Shown in pieces: positions 19,092-29,035 of a DNA stretch of 64,000 nt. This stretch comes from Megaera sp965229545 (GTDB lineage Bacteria > Pseudomonadota > Alphaproteobacteria > Rickettsiales > Rickettsiaceae): contig OZ245887.1 in the NCBI GenBank assembly GCA_965229545.1, positions 1,302,001 through 1,366,000 of the forward strand, given 5' to 3'. The notes beneath the pieces were generated by a model. That model ran no database searches. It worked only from the letters and a program-made list of their open reading frames with translations, and had not been told where the DNA came from. The position numbers were made by a program, and so were the translations under genes. The stretch's first letter is position 1. Each line of letters opens with the position of its first letter.

Positions 19092-19115
19092 GCAGCGTTG
19101 CATTAGAAACGCTGC
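19092..19115. other. GC-rich perfect hairpin
   Basis: GCAGCGTT (19092-19099) and AACGCTGC (19108-19115) form an 8-bp stem with an 8-nt loop in AT-rich surroundings. It lies downstream of folB but is not followed by a good T-run on either strand, so a terminator role is only possible. Confidence 0.4.
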
Positions 19116-19180
19116 TGCTGTTTCTTAAATTATTTATACGATTCCCCAAATTGGAGCCCCTAGGCTAATATATACCATGC

Positions 19181-19543
19181 TTACCTTGTAGAACTTAAGT
19201 CATCACAATAAGTAAAAGTAATCCCTCCATGAATATCAGGCACAGGTGGCGATATTTTATGACCAGTAACACAGATAAAGGCAACAAGTGACCTCTGTTG
19301 TTCCAAAGGCTCCTCTACAACCTTGTAGATTTCTCTGGTTTAATGTTCAATAAAATTGAATTTCCTATTTTGGCAAAAAGATTTTACGTTTTGAACCAGA
19401 TTAGAGTAACAAACGGTATCTTCTAGCCTATCGCTTATTGCACCTTCTGGCAGGGATTTAAAATATAATTCGATATTCAAACTAACAAGTTGGGGATTAA
19501 ATTTCTCCTGGTCGCTGCAGCCAAGATGAACCCAAATGCGCAA
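19181..19543 (-). pseudogene. folB: Dihydroneopterin aldolase-like protein (FolB family), nonsense codon
   Basis: The frame reads RIWVHLGCSDQEKFNPQ, VSLNIELYF and DTVCYSNLVQNVKSFC, then FNFIEH, a TAA, and continues in the same frame TREIYKVVEEPLEQQ to a stop at 19181. This is the FolB fold, including the IEH-T element around the catalytic region. FolB converts dihydroneopterin to hydroxymethyl-dihydropterin in folate synthesis. One substitution (probably TTA to TAA, at about 19341) explains the break. The upstream part (a frame with LNKSFKLSILDL) lacks an ATG, so the start is uncertain; TTG at 19543 is the first candidate. Confidence 0.75.
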
Positions 19544-19812
19544 GTCTAAAATCGAAAGCTTAAATGATTTATTTAATGGGATATAACCTCTTGTTTTAGT
19601 AATTTCTGATTTATCTTAAATTATTTGAAAGCTGGTTACTTATCTCAAATAACTAACCTATCAGGCTGTCTCTTATACATATATAAAACTATATTATGAG
19701 GTAGTCAGGTTGTCAATCAGAAAGCGTGGTAAAGTCTATATTTATATATGCTTTTTACTTCAATTTTTTCAAACCATTTTCTATATTTTTATATAGCTTA
19801 AGGTATTAAATT

Positions 19813-21537
19813 TCAGAGAACCAATTGTAATTGGGTGTGAAGCCATCTTTTACCCTGATCTGATAAATGCAGCAGGATTTTGTTCTCTATTAATTTATAA
19901 TAGCTAGTGAGGTAATTTAGCTCATCTCTATTAAGCAAATCCTTATTTATCAGATTTTTCTCATACGGGACTAAAGTTAACATTCCAAATTCTAAAAAGT
20001 TGCAATTGGTTATTTCCCTAACATACATCATATTTTCTATTCTAATCCCAAATTCACCTGGTTGATAAAAACCTGGCTCATTTGAGATAACCATTCCAAC
20101 TGCTAACTTTGTACCATAGCTAGTTAAACTGATATTTTGCGGTCCTTCGTGTACACTTAAGAAACTACCAACTCCATGACCGGTACCATGTGGATAATCA
20201 TCTCCACCTTGCCATAAAAATTGTCTGGCCAGGATATCAAGGTTTGCGCCTGTCACTGATTCTTTCGGAAATTTTATCATGGCAAGACTTAAGTGACCTT
20301 TTAGAACTTTAGTATAATATTCCCGATATTTCTGCTCAGGTTTACCAATAATTGCCACTCTAGTAATATCTGTTGTCGCTCCAAGATATTGTCCTCCGGA
20401 ATCAATTAGCAACAAACCGTCACCCGCAATTTTCTTTGCAGAATTTTGACTGGCTCTATAATGAATAACAGCTCCATTTTCCTTAAAACCTATAATTGCT
20501 GGGAAACTGTCAATTACATAATTATAACCTTTACTTCGAAAATCCTTAAGTTTAAGCCCAAGATCATATTCGGAGTAGTTACTTAAATCGCTATTTGCCA
20601 AAAAAGATAAAAATTCAACCACAGCTATGCCGTCTTGAACGTGAGCTTCTACTATTTTACCAATTTCTACGGCATTTTTGCAGGATTTCCATAAAAGGCA
20701 TGGATTTACCACATTTTGATGTTCTCTCTGTTTTATTATATCCGAGATATATTTCGAACATAAACTATCATCAAATAATATCTTTCCCTGTTGTTCTTGA
20801 ATAATTTGAACGAAAAGGCTTTCAGGCATAATAGTAATTCCCTTTAAATCGTCTTGGATTTGTGTAATATCCGTAAATAAGTAAGCATTTTCTTTAGTAA
20901 TACATCCATTTGCTAGCAGTAGCGGCGAAAATTCTATATCTGCAGCTCTGATATTAAATAACCAGCACAATATTTCTGGATTAGTTATGATTAAAGCTTC
21001 TCCTTTATGGGCATCTAAAAAATTGCGGCATTTGGCAATTTTTTCTGCTCTTTCCTCCCCTGCAAAACTAACATCATAATTATAAATTTTAGAATTTGGT
21101 TTTGAGGGCCTTTCCTTCCATATTTTATCAATTAAGTTTCCTCTTAATGCCCTCAAATTAACCTTTTTAAAAGGTAGAAGCACATTACTTGTAAAAATTG
21201 CAGAGTCATAACCTATTATATCACCAGGACCTACATAAGTTTGCCATGAAAAATCGATAAGTTGCTTTTGATCAAAAACTTGAAATAAATCTCTATCTAG
21301 CTCTTTTGCACATTGTGTTAAATATCTACCGTCCGTAAAAAATAAAACAGTATTTTCAAGAATAACAGCTAGACCATTCGACCCGCTAAAACCAGTTAAA
21401 TATTCCAGTCTTTTTGCATAAGCTGGAGGGTATTCAGATAAATATTCATCTTTAGTAGAAATAATATAACCATTAATTTGATTTTCTGGAAATAACAGCC
21501 TTAACTCATGTAATTTCGTCTTGGTTACATTAGTCAT
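19813..21537 (-). CDS. pepP: Xaa-Pro aminopeptidase (M24B, aminopeptidase P type)
   Basis: A 574-residue cytosolic metallopeptidase that removes an N-terminal residue preceding proline. Two creatinase-like N-terminal domains (about 1-290) precede the pita-bread catalytic domain. Metal ligands are visible as LLIDSGGQYLGATTDITR (two Asp), HGTGHGVG (His) and NEPGFY ... IRIEN (two Glu). The long three-domain form is like eukaryotic APP1, as is common in alphaproteobacteria. The ATG overlaps the ligA stop (ATGA), with an AGGAGG Shine-Dalgarno inside ligA, so the two are translationally coupled. Confidence 0.95.
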   Translation of the reverse strand: MTNVTKTKLHELRLLFPENQINGYIISTKDEYLSEYPPAYAKRLEYLTGFSGSNGLAVILENTVLFFTDGRYLTQCAKELDRDLFQVFDQKQLIDFSWQTYVGPGDIIGYDSAIFTSNVLLPFKKVNLRALRGNLIDKIWKERPSKPNSKIYNYDVSFAGEERAEKIAKCRNFLDAHKGEALIITNPEILCWLFNIRAADIEFSPLLLANGCITKENAYLFTDITQIQDDLKGITIMPESLFVQIIQEQQGKILFDDSLCSKYISDIIKQREHQNVVNPCLLWKSCKNAVEIGKIVEAHVQDGIAVVEFLSFLANSDLSNYSEYDLGLKLKDFRSKGYNYVIDSFPAIIGFKENGAVIHYRASQNSAKKIAGDGLLLIDSGGQYLGATTDITRVAIIGKPEQKYREYYTKVLKGHLSLAMIKFPKESVTGANLDILARQFLWQGGDDYPHGTGHGVGSFLSVHEGPQNISLTSYGTKLAVGMVISNEPGFYQPGEFGIRIENMMYVREITNCNFLEFGMLTLVPYEKNLINKDLLNRDELNYLTSYYKLIENKILLHLSDQGKRWLHTQLQLVL

Positions 21538-23606
21538 ATTACCTCCTTAATTATCTCTAACCATTCCTTCTCGGAAATAATTTTAATACCAAGCTCTTCG
21601 GCTTTTTTTAATTTACTTCCGGCTTTTTCCCCGGCAATAACCAAATCGGTATTAGCAGAAACACTACTGACAATTTTTGCTCCTAATTTTTCTGCTCTTG
21701 CTTTAGCTTCATTCCTTGAAATAGAATTTAAAGTACCGGTAAAAATAAGGTTCAATCCTGTAATCGAAGAAGAGATTGTATCATTCTCATAATCCTCAAT
21801 TTCAAGAATTGAAACCAGCTGATTAATAGTCTCAACGTTCTGGTTACAAGAGAAAAAGTTTTTTATATCCGCAACTGTTTTATCAGCAAAACCTTCTAAA
21901 CTTCTTAGTTGATAATATTTCTCCTCATCTTCTCTTGCAAGCAGCAACATAGAATTGATAAAATTATTTACACTTCCAAATTCTTTTGCCAGTATTTTAG
22001 CATTAGATTGACCAATCTGCCTTATACCTAAAGAATAGATAAATCTGGCTAGAGTCGTACGCTTAGCCTCTCTAATACTATTAAACAGATTCTCTACTGA
22101 TCTCTTTCCCCAACCACTCATATTTTCGAGTTTTGTAAGACTTTGACTATTTTTATCTTCAAGAAAAAATATATCAACTGGATTATTAATGAGCCCCACA
22201 GTTTGGAGGAATTCTATCTGTTTTGTCCCGAGTCCCTCAATATCGAGAGCATCTTTGCTTGCAAAATGAATAATTGACCGTACTAGCTGTGTTGGACAAC
22301 TAAGGCCATTATTACAGCGAATCATCACCTCTTCTGGTAAAATATGGAGAAGAGAATTACAGGAAGGACAATTAATTGGCAAAGAAACTATTTTTTCCGA
22401 GCTGGTACGTTTTGATAAATTTACCTCATTTACTTTAGGGATAACATCACCAGCTCTATGTAATAAAACTGTATCACCGACTCTTATATCTAACCGTTTT
22501 ATTTCAGCAAAATTATGTAAAGTGGCCCGGGTTACAGTAACTCCTCCAATTTTTATAGGCTCTAATTCTGCAACTGGCGTTAGCACTCCTGTTCTACCTA
22601 CCTGAATAGTAATACCGAGTAATTTTGTTTCAGCAATTACTGCTGGAAATTTATGAGCTATAGCAAATCTGGGGCTACGAGCAATAAACCCTAATCGCTG
22701 TTGTAATTCAAAATTATTAACTTTATATACTACCCCGTCGATTTCATAAGCAAGACTATTTCTTGTTATCAGAAGGTTTTGGTAAAAAGCTTTTAACCCC
22801 TCAAGTGAATTTGCCAACTTACCAATTTTATTTGTTTGGAATCCAAAATCAGCCAAAGCTAATAGTAGGTTTTCTTGGGTATCCGCAAATTTCATGCTTG
22901 AATGGCCAATACCATAAGTAAAATATTTCAGCGGTCGTAAGCGAGTTATACTTGGGTCTAGCTGGCGCAGCGAACCAGATGCTGAGTTTCTGGGATTAGC
23001 AAAAATCTGTTTTTCTTGCAATTGCTGTTGTAGATTAAGTTTTATAAAATCTTCTTTCTCGATAAATATCTCTCCTCTAACTTCTAAAAATTCAGGAGCG
23101 CCAGTAATCTTATGGGGGAAATTTTTAATAGTTTTAATATTAACGGTAATATCCTCTCCAATATACCCATCACCTCGAGTAGCACCAGTCGTAAATTTAC
23201 CATTTATGTAAGTAGCAGAAAAAGAAACTCCGTCAATTTTTGGTTCGCAATATATTTCAGGAAAATCATCTGTATGTAAGAACCTTTTGATTCGGTCGAT
23301 AAAATCAGTAATATCTTCAATCTCAAAACCATTAGCTAAAGATAGCATTAGGATTTTATGCTCGTGCTTTTCAAATTTATCCAAAATGTTGCTTCCAACG
23401 TTTTGAGTTGGGCTATCTTCTGTTAAATACTCAGGAAATTCTTCTTCTAAATTTTTAAGAGTAAAAAACAACTGGTCATATTCTGCATCTGAAACCTTAG
23501 GTGCATTTTCTTGGTAGTAGGCAATATTATACTTTTTTATCTCTTTGGAGAGTTTCTTAATAAGCTCTCTAGCTTGTTCTTTGGTCATCACCTTTTGGAT
23601 ATCCAT
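21534..23606 (-). CDS. ligA: NAD-dependent DNA ligase
   Basis: A 690-residue NAD+-dependent ligase that seals nicks in replication and repair. I chose the ATG at 23606 (MDIQKVMTKEQ) over an upstream one because AGAGGA sits 7 nt before it. Domains in order are Ia (about 10-80), the adenylation domain with the active-site lysine in EPKIDGVSF (about 135), the OB fold, a four-Cys zinc finger (CPSC ... C ... CP, about 425-450), helix-hairpin-helix repeats (ISLGIRQIGQSNAKIL region), and a C-terminal BRCT domain (NLIFTGTLNSISRNEA). Complete. It overlaps pepP by 4 bp. Confidence 0.97.
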   Translation of the reverse strand: MDIQKVMTKEQARELIKKLSKEIKKYNIAYYQENAPKVSDAEYDQLFFTLKNLEEEFPEYLTEDSPTQNVGSNILDKFEKHEHKILMLSLANGFEIEDITDFIDRIKRFLHTDDFPEIYCEPKIDGVSFSATYINGKFTTGATRGDGYIGEDITVNIKTIKNFPHKITGAPEFLEVRGEIFIEKEDFIKLNLQQQLQEKQIFANPRNSASGSLRQLDPSITRLRPLKYFTYGIGHSSMKFADTQENLLLALADFGFQTNKIGKLANSLEGLKAFYQNLLITRNSLAYEIDGVVYKVNNFELQQRLGFIARSPRFAIAHKFPAVIAETKLLGITIQVGRTGVLTPVAELEPIKIGGVTVTRATLHNFAEIKRLDIRVGDTVLLHRAGDVIPKVNEVNLSKRTSSEKIVSLPINCPSCNSLLHILPEEVMIRCNNGLSCPTQLVRSIIHFASKDALDIEGLGTKQIEFLQTVGLINNPVDIFFLEDKNSQSLTKLENMSGWGKRSVENLFNSIREAKRTTLARFIYSLGIRQIGQSNAKILAKEFGSVNNFINSMLLLAREDEEKYYQLRSLEGFADKTVADIKNFFSCNQNVETINQLVSILEIEDYENDTISSSITGLNLIFTGTLNSISRNEAKARAEKLGAKIVSSVSANTDLVIAGEKAGSKLKKAEELGIKIISEKEWLEIIKEVI

Positions 23607-23765
23607 TTTTTGTCCTCTTAAGGCTAATATATAGAACAGTTTTAGCAAAATCTTCAAGCAGTTGCAATTATATATCCCGGGTACTAAAATCCTCTCTTAT
23701 TTCGCAATCAGAACTACCTCCAATTACAAATGCATACAGCTGTTGCATAATAACATCACTTTATT

Positions 23766-23790
23766 GTTATATTACCATTGGTAATATAAC
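23766..23790. promoter_or_regulatory. Perfect 11-bp inverted repeat upstream of iscX
   Basis: GTTATATTACC-ATT-GGTAATATAAC is an exact 11+11 palindrome with a 3-bp centre, 77 bp before the iscX ATG and 159 bp from ligA. No T-run follows, so an operator for a dimeric regulator is more likely than a terminator. It does not match a site I can name. Confidence 0.5.
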
Positions 23791-23867
23791 CTAATGTTCT
23801 CTTTAAGGTCAGTTACGTTTAAATGGGTAATTTAAGTAACACCCTATTTAATTATCTAGGAACAGTA

Positions 23868-24065
23868 ATGAATTGGAATAATATTGAAGAAATCGCTAAA
23901 AATTTAGAAGAAAGTTATTCAGAAGAAGAAATTCCTGATGAAAATGATTTAGCTTCTTTAAAAGAAATGGTAATGTCTTTAAACGATTTTGAAGATCATG
24001 ACGTTGAAGTTGATGATGACCATCTAAAGCGGATTATGGAATACTGGCTTGAGCTTAGAGGATAG
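23868..24065 (+). CDS. iscX: Fe-S cluster assembly accessory protein IscX
   Basis: A 65-residue acidic protein starting MNWNNIEEIAKNLEESY and ending with the family pattern LNDFEDHDVEVDDDHLKRI-EYWLE. IscX modulates IscS cysteine desulfurase/frataxin-linked Fe-S assembly. The ATG at 23868 gives the normal length (about 66); an upstream ATG at 23823 would add 15 unrelated residues. An AGGA lies 8 nt before the chosen start. It is a single gene between ligA (divergent) and tRNA-Arg, with a palindrome upstream. Confidence 0.85.
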   Translation: MNWNNIEEIAKNLEESYSEEEIPDENDLASLKEMVMSLNDFEDHDVEVDDDHLKRIMEYWLELRG

Positions 24066-24167
24066 CTAATCTGGTTATTACCTAGATTTATTTCCTTTTA
24101 TTTTCTTGTGTAAAAATTTTTTTAAGATATAAACTTACCTATTTTGATATTTTGTTTTATTAACTAT

Positions 24168-24244
24168 GGGGTCGTAGCTCAGTAGGATAGAGCAAGTGAT
24201 TCCTAATCATTAGGTCGGAGGTTCGAATCCTCTCGATCCCACCA
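24168..24244 (+). tRNA. tRNA-Arg (anticodon CCT)
   Basis: A 77-nt cloverleaf with encoded CCA. The acceptor GGGGTCG pairs with CGATCCC, the anticodon loop is TTCCTAA (CCT), and the T-arm is GGAGG-TTCGAAT-CCTCT. A 3' half resembling this tRNA, with three mismatches, recurs at 44629-44668. Confidence 0.96.
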
Positions 24245-24584
24245 AGTATTTAAAAATTTTACCGCCTAATTTTAGGTCTCCCTAGTACATCTATTGATTT
24301 CAAACACAAATATCCAATGTTTTTGGAAGAAAATAAAACGAGAGGTTGTGGAAGATATATAAATTATTGCGGGCGTATACTTCTGTTTATATTTCTCTGT
24401 TAAGACTCGACGATGAATAATGATATAACCTTATCAAAAAGGAATAAAAATTAGACATTTACTACAATCAGGAATTAGGAGGAGTTTGTAGAGCTAATAA
24501 AAGCTTGGTTAAACCACTATCTTAGAACCGTATCTTTTTTTAAGAAGAGAAAAGAGGAGTAAAATACCTTTGATCTCTCCCCTC
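24245..24584. other. Intergenic stretch without a recognisable gene
   Basis: No frame or RNA I can support between tRNA-Arg and the IS256 copy. Short interrupted frames only. Confidence 0.5.
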
Positions 24585-24794
24585 GAGTCTGTCATATAGT
24601 TTGTGTAAGTTGCAAAAGGATATAGTAGAAGATACTATAAAAAAGCAACTTAAATACAGAGGAAAAAATGGCTAAAAAATTAGCAGAAAAAGAAGTAGAT
24701 ATAAATACTAAATTAGTCGAAGAATTACTATCAAAAGCAGATCCATCTGAATTATTTGGTCGCGGTGGATTATTTAATAAACTTAAAAAGCAAA

Positions 24795-25930
24795 TATTAC
24801 TCTAGCCCTTAAATATTGAACATTATATAGTAGCATAAGCTATTTCTTTCTTTTTAAAATAATTTTGAATTTTTATACCATTAAACTGAATTTGTGTTAA
24901 ATAGGACCGTACATTAATTGTTAAATCTTTTACTGATTTTAGTACTCGAAAATTATTGGAGTTAGCTTTGACATCTTGGTTTACAAGTTCTTGTGGATTC
25001 ATATCGTGACAATATGATGGTAAATAAAACAATTCTAGCTTGTCCTTATGTCTTTCTACATAAGCTTTTACCTTTTTACTGTGATGCACTCTATGATTAT
25101 CTAATATCAAAAATATTTTCTGCTTAATTTGTCTGATCAGTCTACCTAAAAATTCAATACACTTTTTGCTGGTAAAATTATCTTCAAATACCATCCAGTT
25201 CATAAACCCTTGCGGACTAATAGCAGCTAGCATATTACATTTAAATCTTGAGCCACTTCTCTTGATTGCTGGGGTCTTGCCTTTAAGACCATATGTTTTA
25301 CCTCGATTATCTGTTGATTGTATCCCCATTTCATCTCCCCAATAAATTCTAGCACTTTCTTTCATTGCACGAGACTTGATTTCTGGATATGTGACTGTTA
25401 ACCATTCTTTTATCTTCTCTGGATTACGTTGATAGGCTGATTTAATTGGTTTTTGAGACGTAAAACCCAATCTATTCATAATTTTTCTTATAGAACGCCT
25501 GTTATACTGATAAAGGTAATTGGATTCTATATATTCTTGTACCACTTTACTATTCCATAACGTATAATCCATTCCCAATTCATCAGGTGTATGTGATAAA
25601 ATTTTAAATTTTAATTCCTCTTCTTGATTTTTACTGATTTTAGATCCTGTTCCTACCTTTACTCCTCGCTTCTTATAGCGAAAGCTTTCTTCCTTATAAA
25701 TTTTGTACTCTTTAAGATATTTCCATATAGAACTCCTAGAAAACCCAAAGGTAATAGATGCTTGTTTCTTGCTTATTCCATGTATAACTATTGCTTCCAC
25801 TGCTTGCTTTCTTAATATCTTGAGATCGCTTGGTGATAATTTTTTATTAGACATTTTGTTATTACTCTTGATACAATATCATTATATCATTTCTCTAATG
25901 TTAGTTCAATATTTAAAGGCCGGAGTAATA
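24795..25930 (-). mobile_element. IS630-family insertion sequence, full length (copy E), nested in IS256
   Basis: A 1136-bp unit inserted at a TA in the IS256 transposase gene. The host sequence AAGCAAATAGTAGAG is restored exactly if one TA is kept, a clean transposition. Confidence 0.96.
24823..25854 (-). CDS. IS630-family transposase (copy E)
   Basis: Intact 343-residue frame. It differs from copy B by Lys to Gln in LRKQAVEA, Ser to Phe in EELKFKIL and Pro to His in SYCHDMNP. The last is in the conserved block next to the catalytic Glu, so activity may be reduced. Confidence 0.93.
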   Translation of the reverse strand: MSNKKLSPSDLKILRKQAVEAIVIHGISKKQASITFGFSRSSIWKYLKEYKIYKEESFRYKKRGVKVGTGSKISKNQEEELKFKILSHTPDELGMDYTLWNSKVVQEYIESNYLYQYNRRSIRKIMNRLGFTSQKPIKSAYQRNPEKIKEWLTVTYPEIKSRAMKESARIYWGDEMGIQSTDNRGKTYGLKGKTPAIKRSGSRFKCNMLAAISPQGFMNWMVFEDNFTSKKCIEFLGRLIRQIKQKIFLILDNHRVHHSKKVKAYVERHKDKLELFYLPSYCHDMNPQELVNQDVKANSNNFRVLKSVKDLTINVRSYLTQIQFNGIKIQNYFKKKEIAYATI

Positions 25931-27090
25931 GTAGAGAGAATTCTTGAAAGTGAATTAGAACACGATCTAGGTTATTCTAAACATAGTAAGATAATCAAGA
26001 GCGATAATAATCGTCGCAACGGCAGTTATAAAAAAACGATTATAGATGACGACGGTCATCAGATTACCGTAGATGTTTCAAGGGGACAGGGAAGGAGAAT
26101 TTGAACCTCAATTGATTCCTGAAGGAGTTAGGAGATTTAGTGGTTTTGATGATAAAGTGATTTCACTATATGCAAGAGGGATGACTGTCAGTGAGATACA
26201 TAGCCATTTAGAGGAGATATACCAGACCAATATTTCCAAGGACCTTATATCAACTGTCACTGACGGAGTAATAGAAGAAGTTACTACATGGCAAAACAGG
26301 TTCCTAGACGATGTATATCCAATATTATATTTGGATTGCATACACGTTAAAGCAAGGGATAATCATACAGTAATTAACAAAGCGGTATATCTTGCAATAG
26401 GTGTTAACATGGAAGGGAAAAAGGAATTACTGGGGATCTGGGTCGGTAAAAATGAAGGTTCCAAGTTTTGGATGCAGGTTGTAACTGAGCTAAAGAACAG
26501 AGGGATAAAACAGATATATGTAGCATGCGTTGATGGATTAAAAGGCTTTCCTGAAGCCATAAATAGCATTTATCCTAATACGATTGTACAACTCTGTATA
26601 GTACATATGGCGAGGAATTCTGTAAAATATGTTTCTTATAAGGATTTAAAAGCGGTCACAGCGGATCTTAAAAGGATTTACACTGCAAACAGCGAAGAAA
26701 TAGGATATCTGGAGCTAAAATCGTTTGCTGCTAAATGGGATAATAAATATCCTGTGATCTCTGATATTTGGCAAAGGAATTGGAAGCGGGATTATTCCTC
26801 TTTTTGCTTTTCCTGATGAGATTAGGCGGGTAATTTATACTACCAATGCGATAGAATCGATAAATCGTCAAATCAGAAAAATCATCAACAATAAAGGGGT
26901 TTTTCCAGATGATAAGTCTATTTTTAAAATCGTATTTTTGGCTCTAAAAAATGCTGCCAAAAAATGGACCATGCCGATTAAAAATTGGTTTTTGGCATTA
27001 AATCAATTTGAAATTTTATGCGGGGATTTTAGGCATGATTTACTGCAATTAAAAAATACAACAACTTACACAAAATAAATTGATTGACTC

Positions 27091-28514
27091 ACTTCCTGAG
27101 CAATATTTATCAGGTTTTCAGGTGTCTCATCCTTTAAATTTATAGCTTTAACAATAGGTCTTAAAATTTTAACTGGGTTTTTTAAACCGCTTCGGCTAGT
27201 TCTTCTTTCAAGCTCTTTGGTTTATCCGTAACTTCTTCTGCTACAACAGTAGATTTTGCTCCTTTCGCTCCTTTTGCAGCTTTTTCTTCTCTTAATCTTT
27301 TTAATCTTTCTAATGGACTTTCACCACTATTAAGAGAGGCCATTAAAGCACCTGTATCAACAGCCTGTGTTGCGGTTGACTTTGCAGGAACTGACTCAGT
27401 TGGAATTGCCTTAGGTTTAGAAAAAAGCAAACTAAACCTTTCAGAAAAGGTTAAAGACTTATCATTTATCTTTTCATTTATTCCAGCAAAAATATTCTGC
27501 TTTACAGGAGGTGGCGGTGGCGCCATCATAAACAGCGGTGGTGGTACATCGTCCATAGAAGGTTGTGTTGGTACCATAGCCAAAGATGACGATGGTAATG
27601 GAAGAGAAGGAGCGCCTATAGAACCACTATCTATAGAAACTAAAGGTCCCTTTACACCTACTACTTCTTTTGGTGTATCCTTAACTACCGGAATTTTAGT
27701 TCCTACAGGTTTGTCAAGTTCTTTCCTTCGTTTTATTGCTTCATCAAATTCACTAGTATCGACATCTGCCTCATTAAACTCATCTGCTATAAAGGCTCTT
27801 CTAGCGCCTAAACTTCCTAGCTCACTAAGCTTTTTATTATGCTCTTTTTCTGCTTAATCAATTTTTTCTTGACGTTTTCTTATTAGTTCATCTAATGGAT
27901 TTTCAGCTAATTTATCAATTCGTGCGGAATAAGCTTCTTCTGCACGTCTTTGCGCTTCTTCTTGCGCTACTTTCTCTGCAAGGAGCCTTTGCTCTGCTAA
28001 ATCTTTAGCTCTTTGTTCTGATTCGGCGATTTTACGTGCCATTTCTTCTGCTTTAGCTTTAGCTGTGTTTTCGGCAAGCAGCTGCGCTTGATATTTAGCT
28101 TGATATTCAGGAGTCTGCGCATCAGCAGGATCTGCTTGAGATTTGTTTAGTTTTTCTTCTACATCACGAATTTGAGCAACAAGTTTTGTTTTTTGTTTGT
28201 TAAGATCAGGAAGTTCGTCCCAGTCATCATCAGCGCCAATTTCATCAATTTTCTCTACAGTTTCTGTAAGTGCCCAGTTTAAAATATTTAATTTAAGCTT
28301 ATGTTCTTCGACTGTTTTTTGAATTTGGTCAGGAGAAAAAAAGAACAGGACCAGAAATAACCGTTCCCTCTTTTTTAGCAGGCTTGCCAGCTCTACTCCT
28401 AATAGCTTCTAGAAGGTCACCCTTACTAGAAGCAAAAACTGTAGATGTAGAAAACATTAAAGCACTAATACTACTTGCAGCAAGTAAATATTTTGGTGAA
28501 CTATTTTTTATCAT
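27091..28514 (-). pseudogene. Secreted WH2-like, coiled-coil, proline-rich protein, broken
   Basis: From ATG 28514 a signal peptide (KYLLAASSISALMFSTSTVFA) is followed by GDLLEAIRSRAGKPAKK, which resembles a WH2 actin-binding motif. After a frameshift in an A/T run near 28335 come a helical region and an Ala/Glu/Arg-rich coiled coil. A TAA at 27854-27856 interrupts the frame, which then continues through SLPLPSSS, PPPLFMMAPPPPPV, a helical LTFSERFSLLF segment and a second WH2-like GALMASLNSGESPLERLK. A last frameshift near 27183 leads into LKNPVKILRPIVKAI, cut by IS256 at 27090. The layout recalls bacterial actin nucleators, but function is inference. Confidence 0.65.
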
Positions 28515-28900
28515 AACCAAGCCTTAAAGTTAATATTTGTTAATTAATAACATAACTATTTCTTTCAAAATGTCAAGGATTTGAGTTAAAAAATCTTAGT
28601 TTATAGTAATAAATAGTTCTAAGTCTAAGTTATTTTGTGATAGAACTATACATTATAAGGAATTAAAGAGGAGATCATATACTAATGAATATTTATTTTT
28701 ATAAAGAAAAAAGTTAATTTATATTATTTATGGGCAGCAAAGGTTAAATACATTATACTAACTAGAATAAATAGTTAGTCTGTTAATACCGATTTTATAA
28801 GAAGCCTATTTGTTGAATCTCTAAAACTATTATGATAATTTGTAATAAGAGTAGAATATTAATCGTTGAGTAAACATCTAAGCAGAGTTCTAAAGTAATT
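28515..28900. other. Intergenic stretch, no gene seen
   Basis: Divergent region between the WH2-like pseudogene and ccmD, very AT-rich. No frame longer than about 20 codons with a plausible start. It probably holds promoters for both sides, but no single convincing pair of boxes stands out. Confidence 0.5.
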
Positions 28901-29035
28901 ATGGATTTATATCAAAATCAACATATTTATATTGCTTCCTCTTATTTTTTAGTATTAATTATTTTAGGCTATATCTTAATCCAGGCCTTATGCGAATTAA
29001 AATCCTTAAAAAATGAAAAAAAGGACTCAAACTAG
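28901..29035 (+). CDS. ccmD: Heme exporter subunit CcmD
   Basis: A 44-residue protein with a single membrane span (IASSYFLVLIILGYILIQAL) followed by a charged Lys/Glu tail, the classic size and layout of CcmD. It anchors CcmE to the CcmABC heme-handling complex in cytochrome c maturation. It overlaps ccmE by 23 nt, which supports the assignment. Confidence 0.75.
   Translation: MDLYQNQHIYIASSYFLVLIILGYILIQALCELKSLKNEKKDSN

Larger units (their letters stand above)
24668..27078 (+). pseudogene. IS256-family (Mutator-type) transposase, interrupted and frameshifted (copy c)
   Basis: The N-terminal codons from ATG 24668 are in frame up to the IS630 insertion at 24795 and resume after 25930. A four-G run near 26082 shifts the frame, and an extra A near 26785 (GGAAGCGG instead of GGAGCGG) ends the second part at 26816. 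The core still shows YLDCIHVKARD (first Asp) and VDGLKGFPEAI (second Asp); YTTNAIESINRQIRK (Glu) lies beyond the break. Non-functional. Confidence 0.92.
24585..27090 (+). mobile_element. IS256-family element, full length, carrying an IS630 (copy c)
   Basis: The left repeat GAGTCTGTC is at 24585 and the right repeat GATTGACTC ends at 27090. Removing the IS630 at 24795-25930 gives about 1370 bp, the same as copy d. The flanks (CTCTCCCCTC and ACTTCCTGAG) are not a duplication, so at least one side has been rearranged. Confidence 0.93.

Noticed and set aside
28680..28740. A Shine-Dalgarno-like AGAGGAGA followed by an ATG
   Set aside because: The frame is only about ten codons long and no known leader peptide or downstream gene in phase justifies it.
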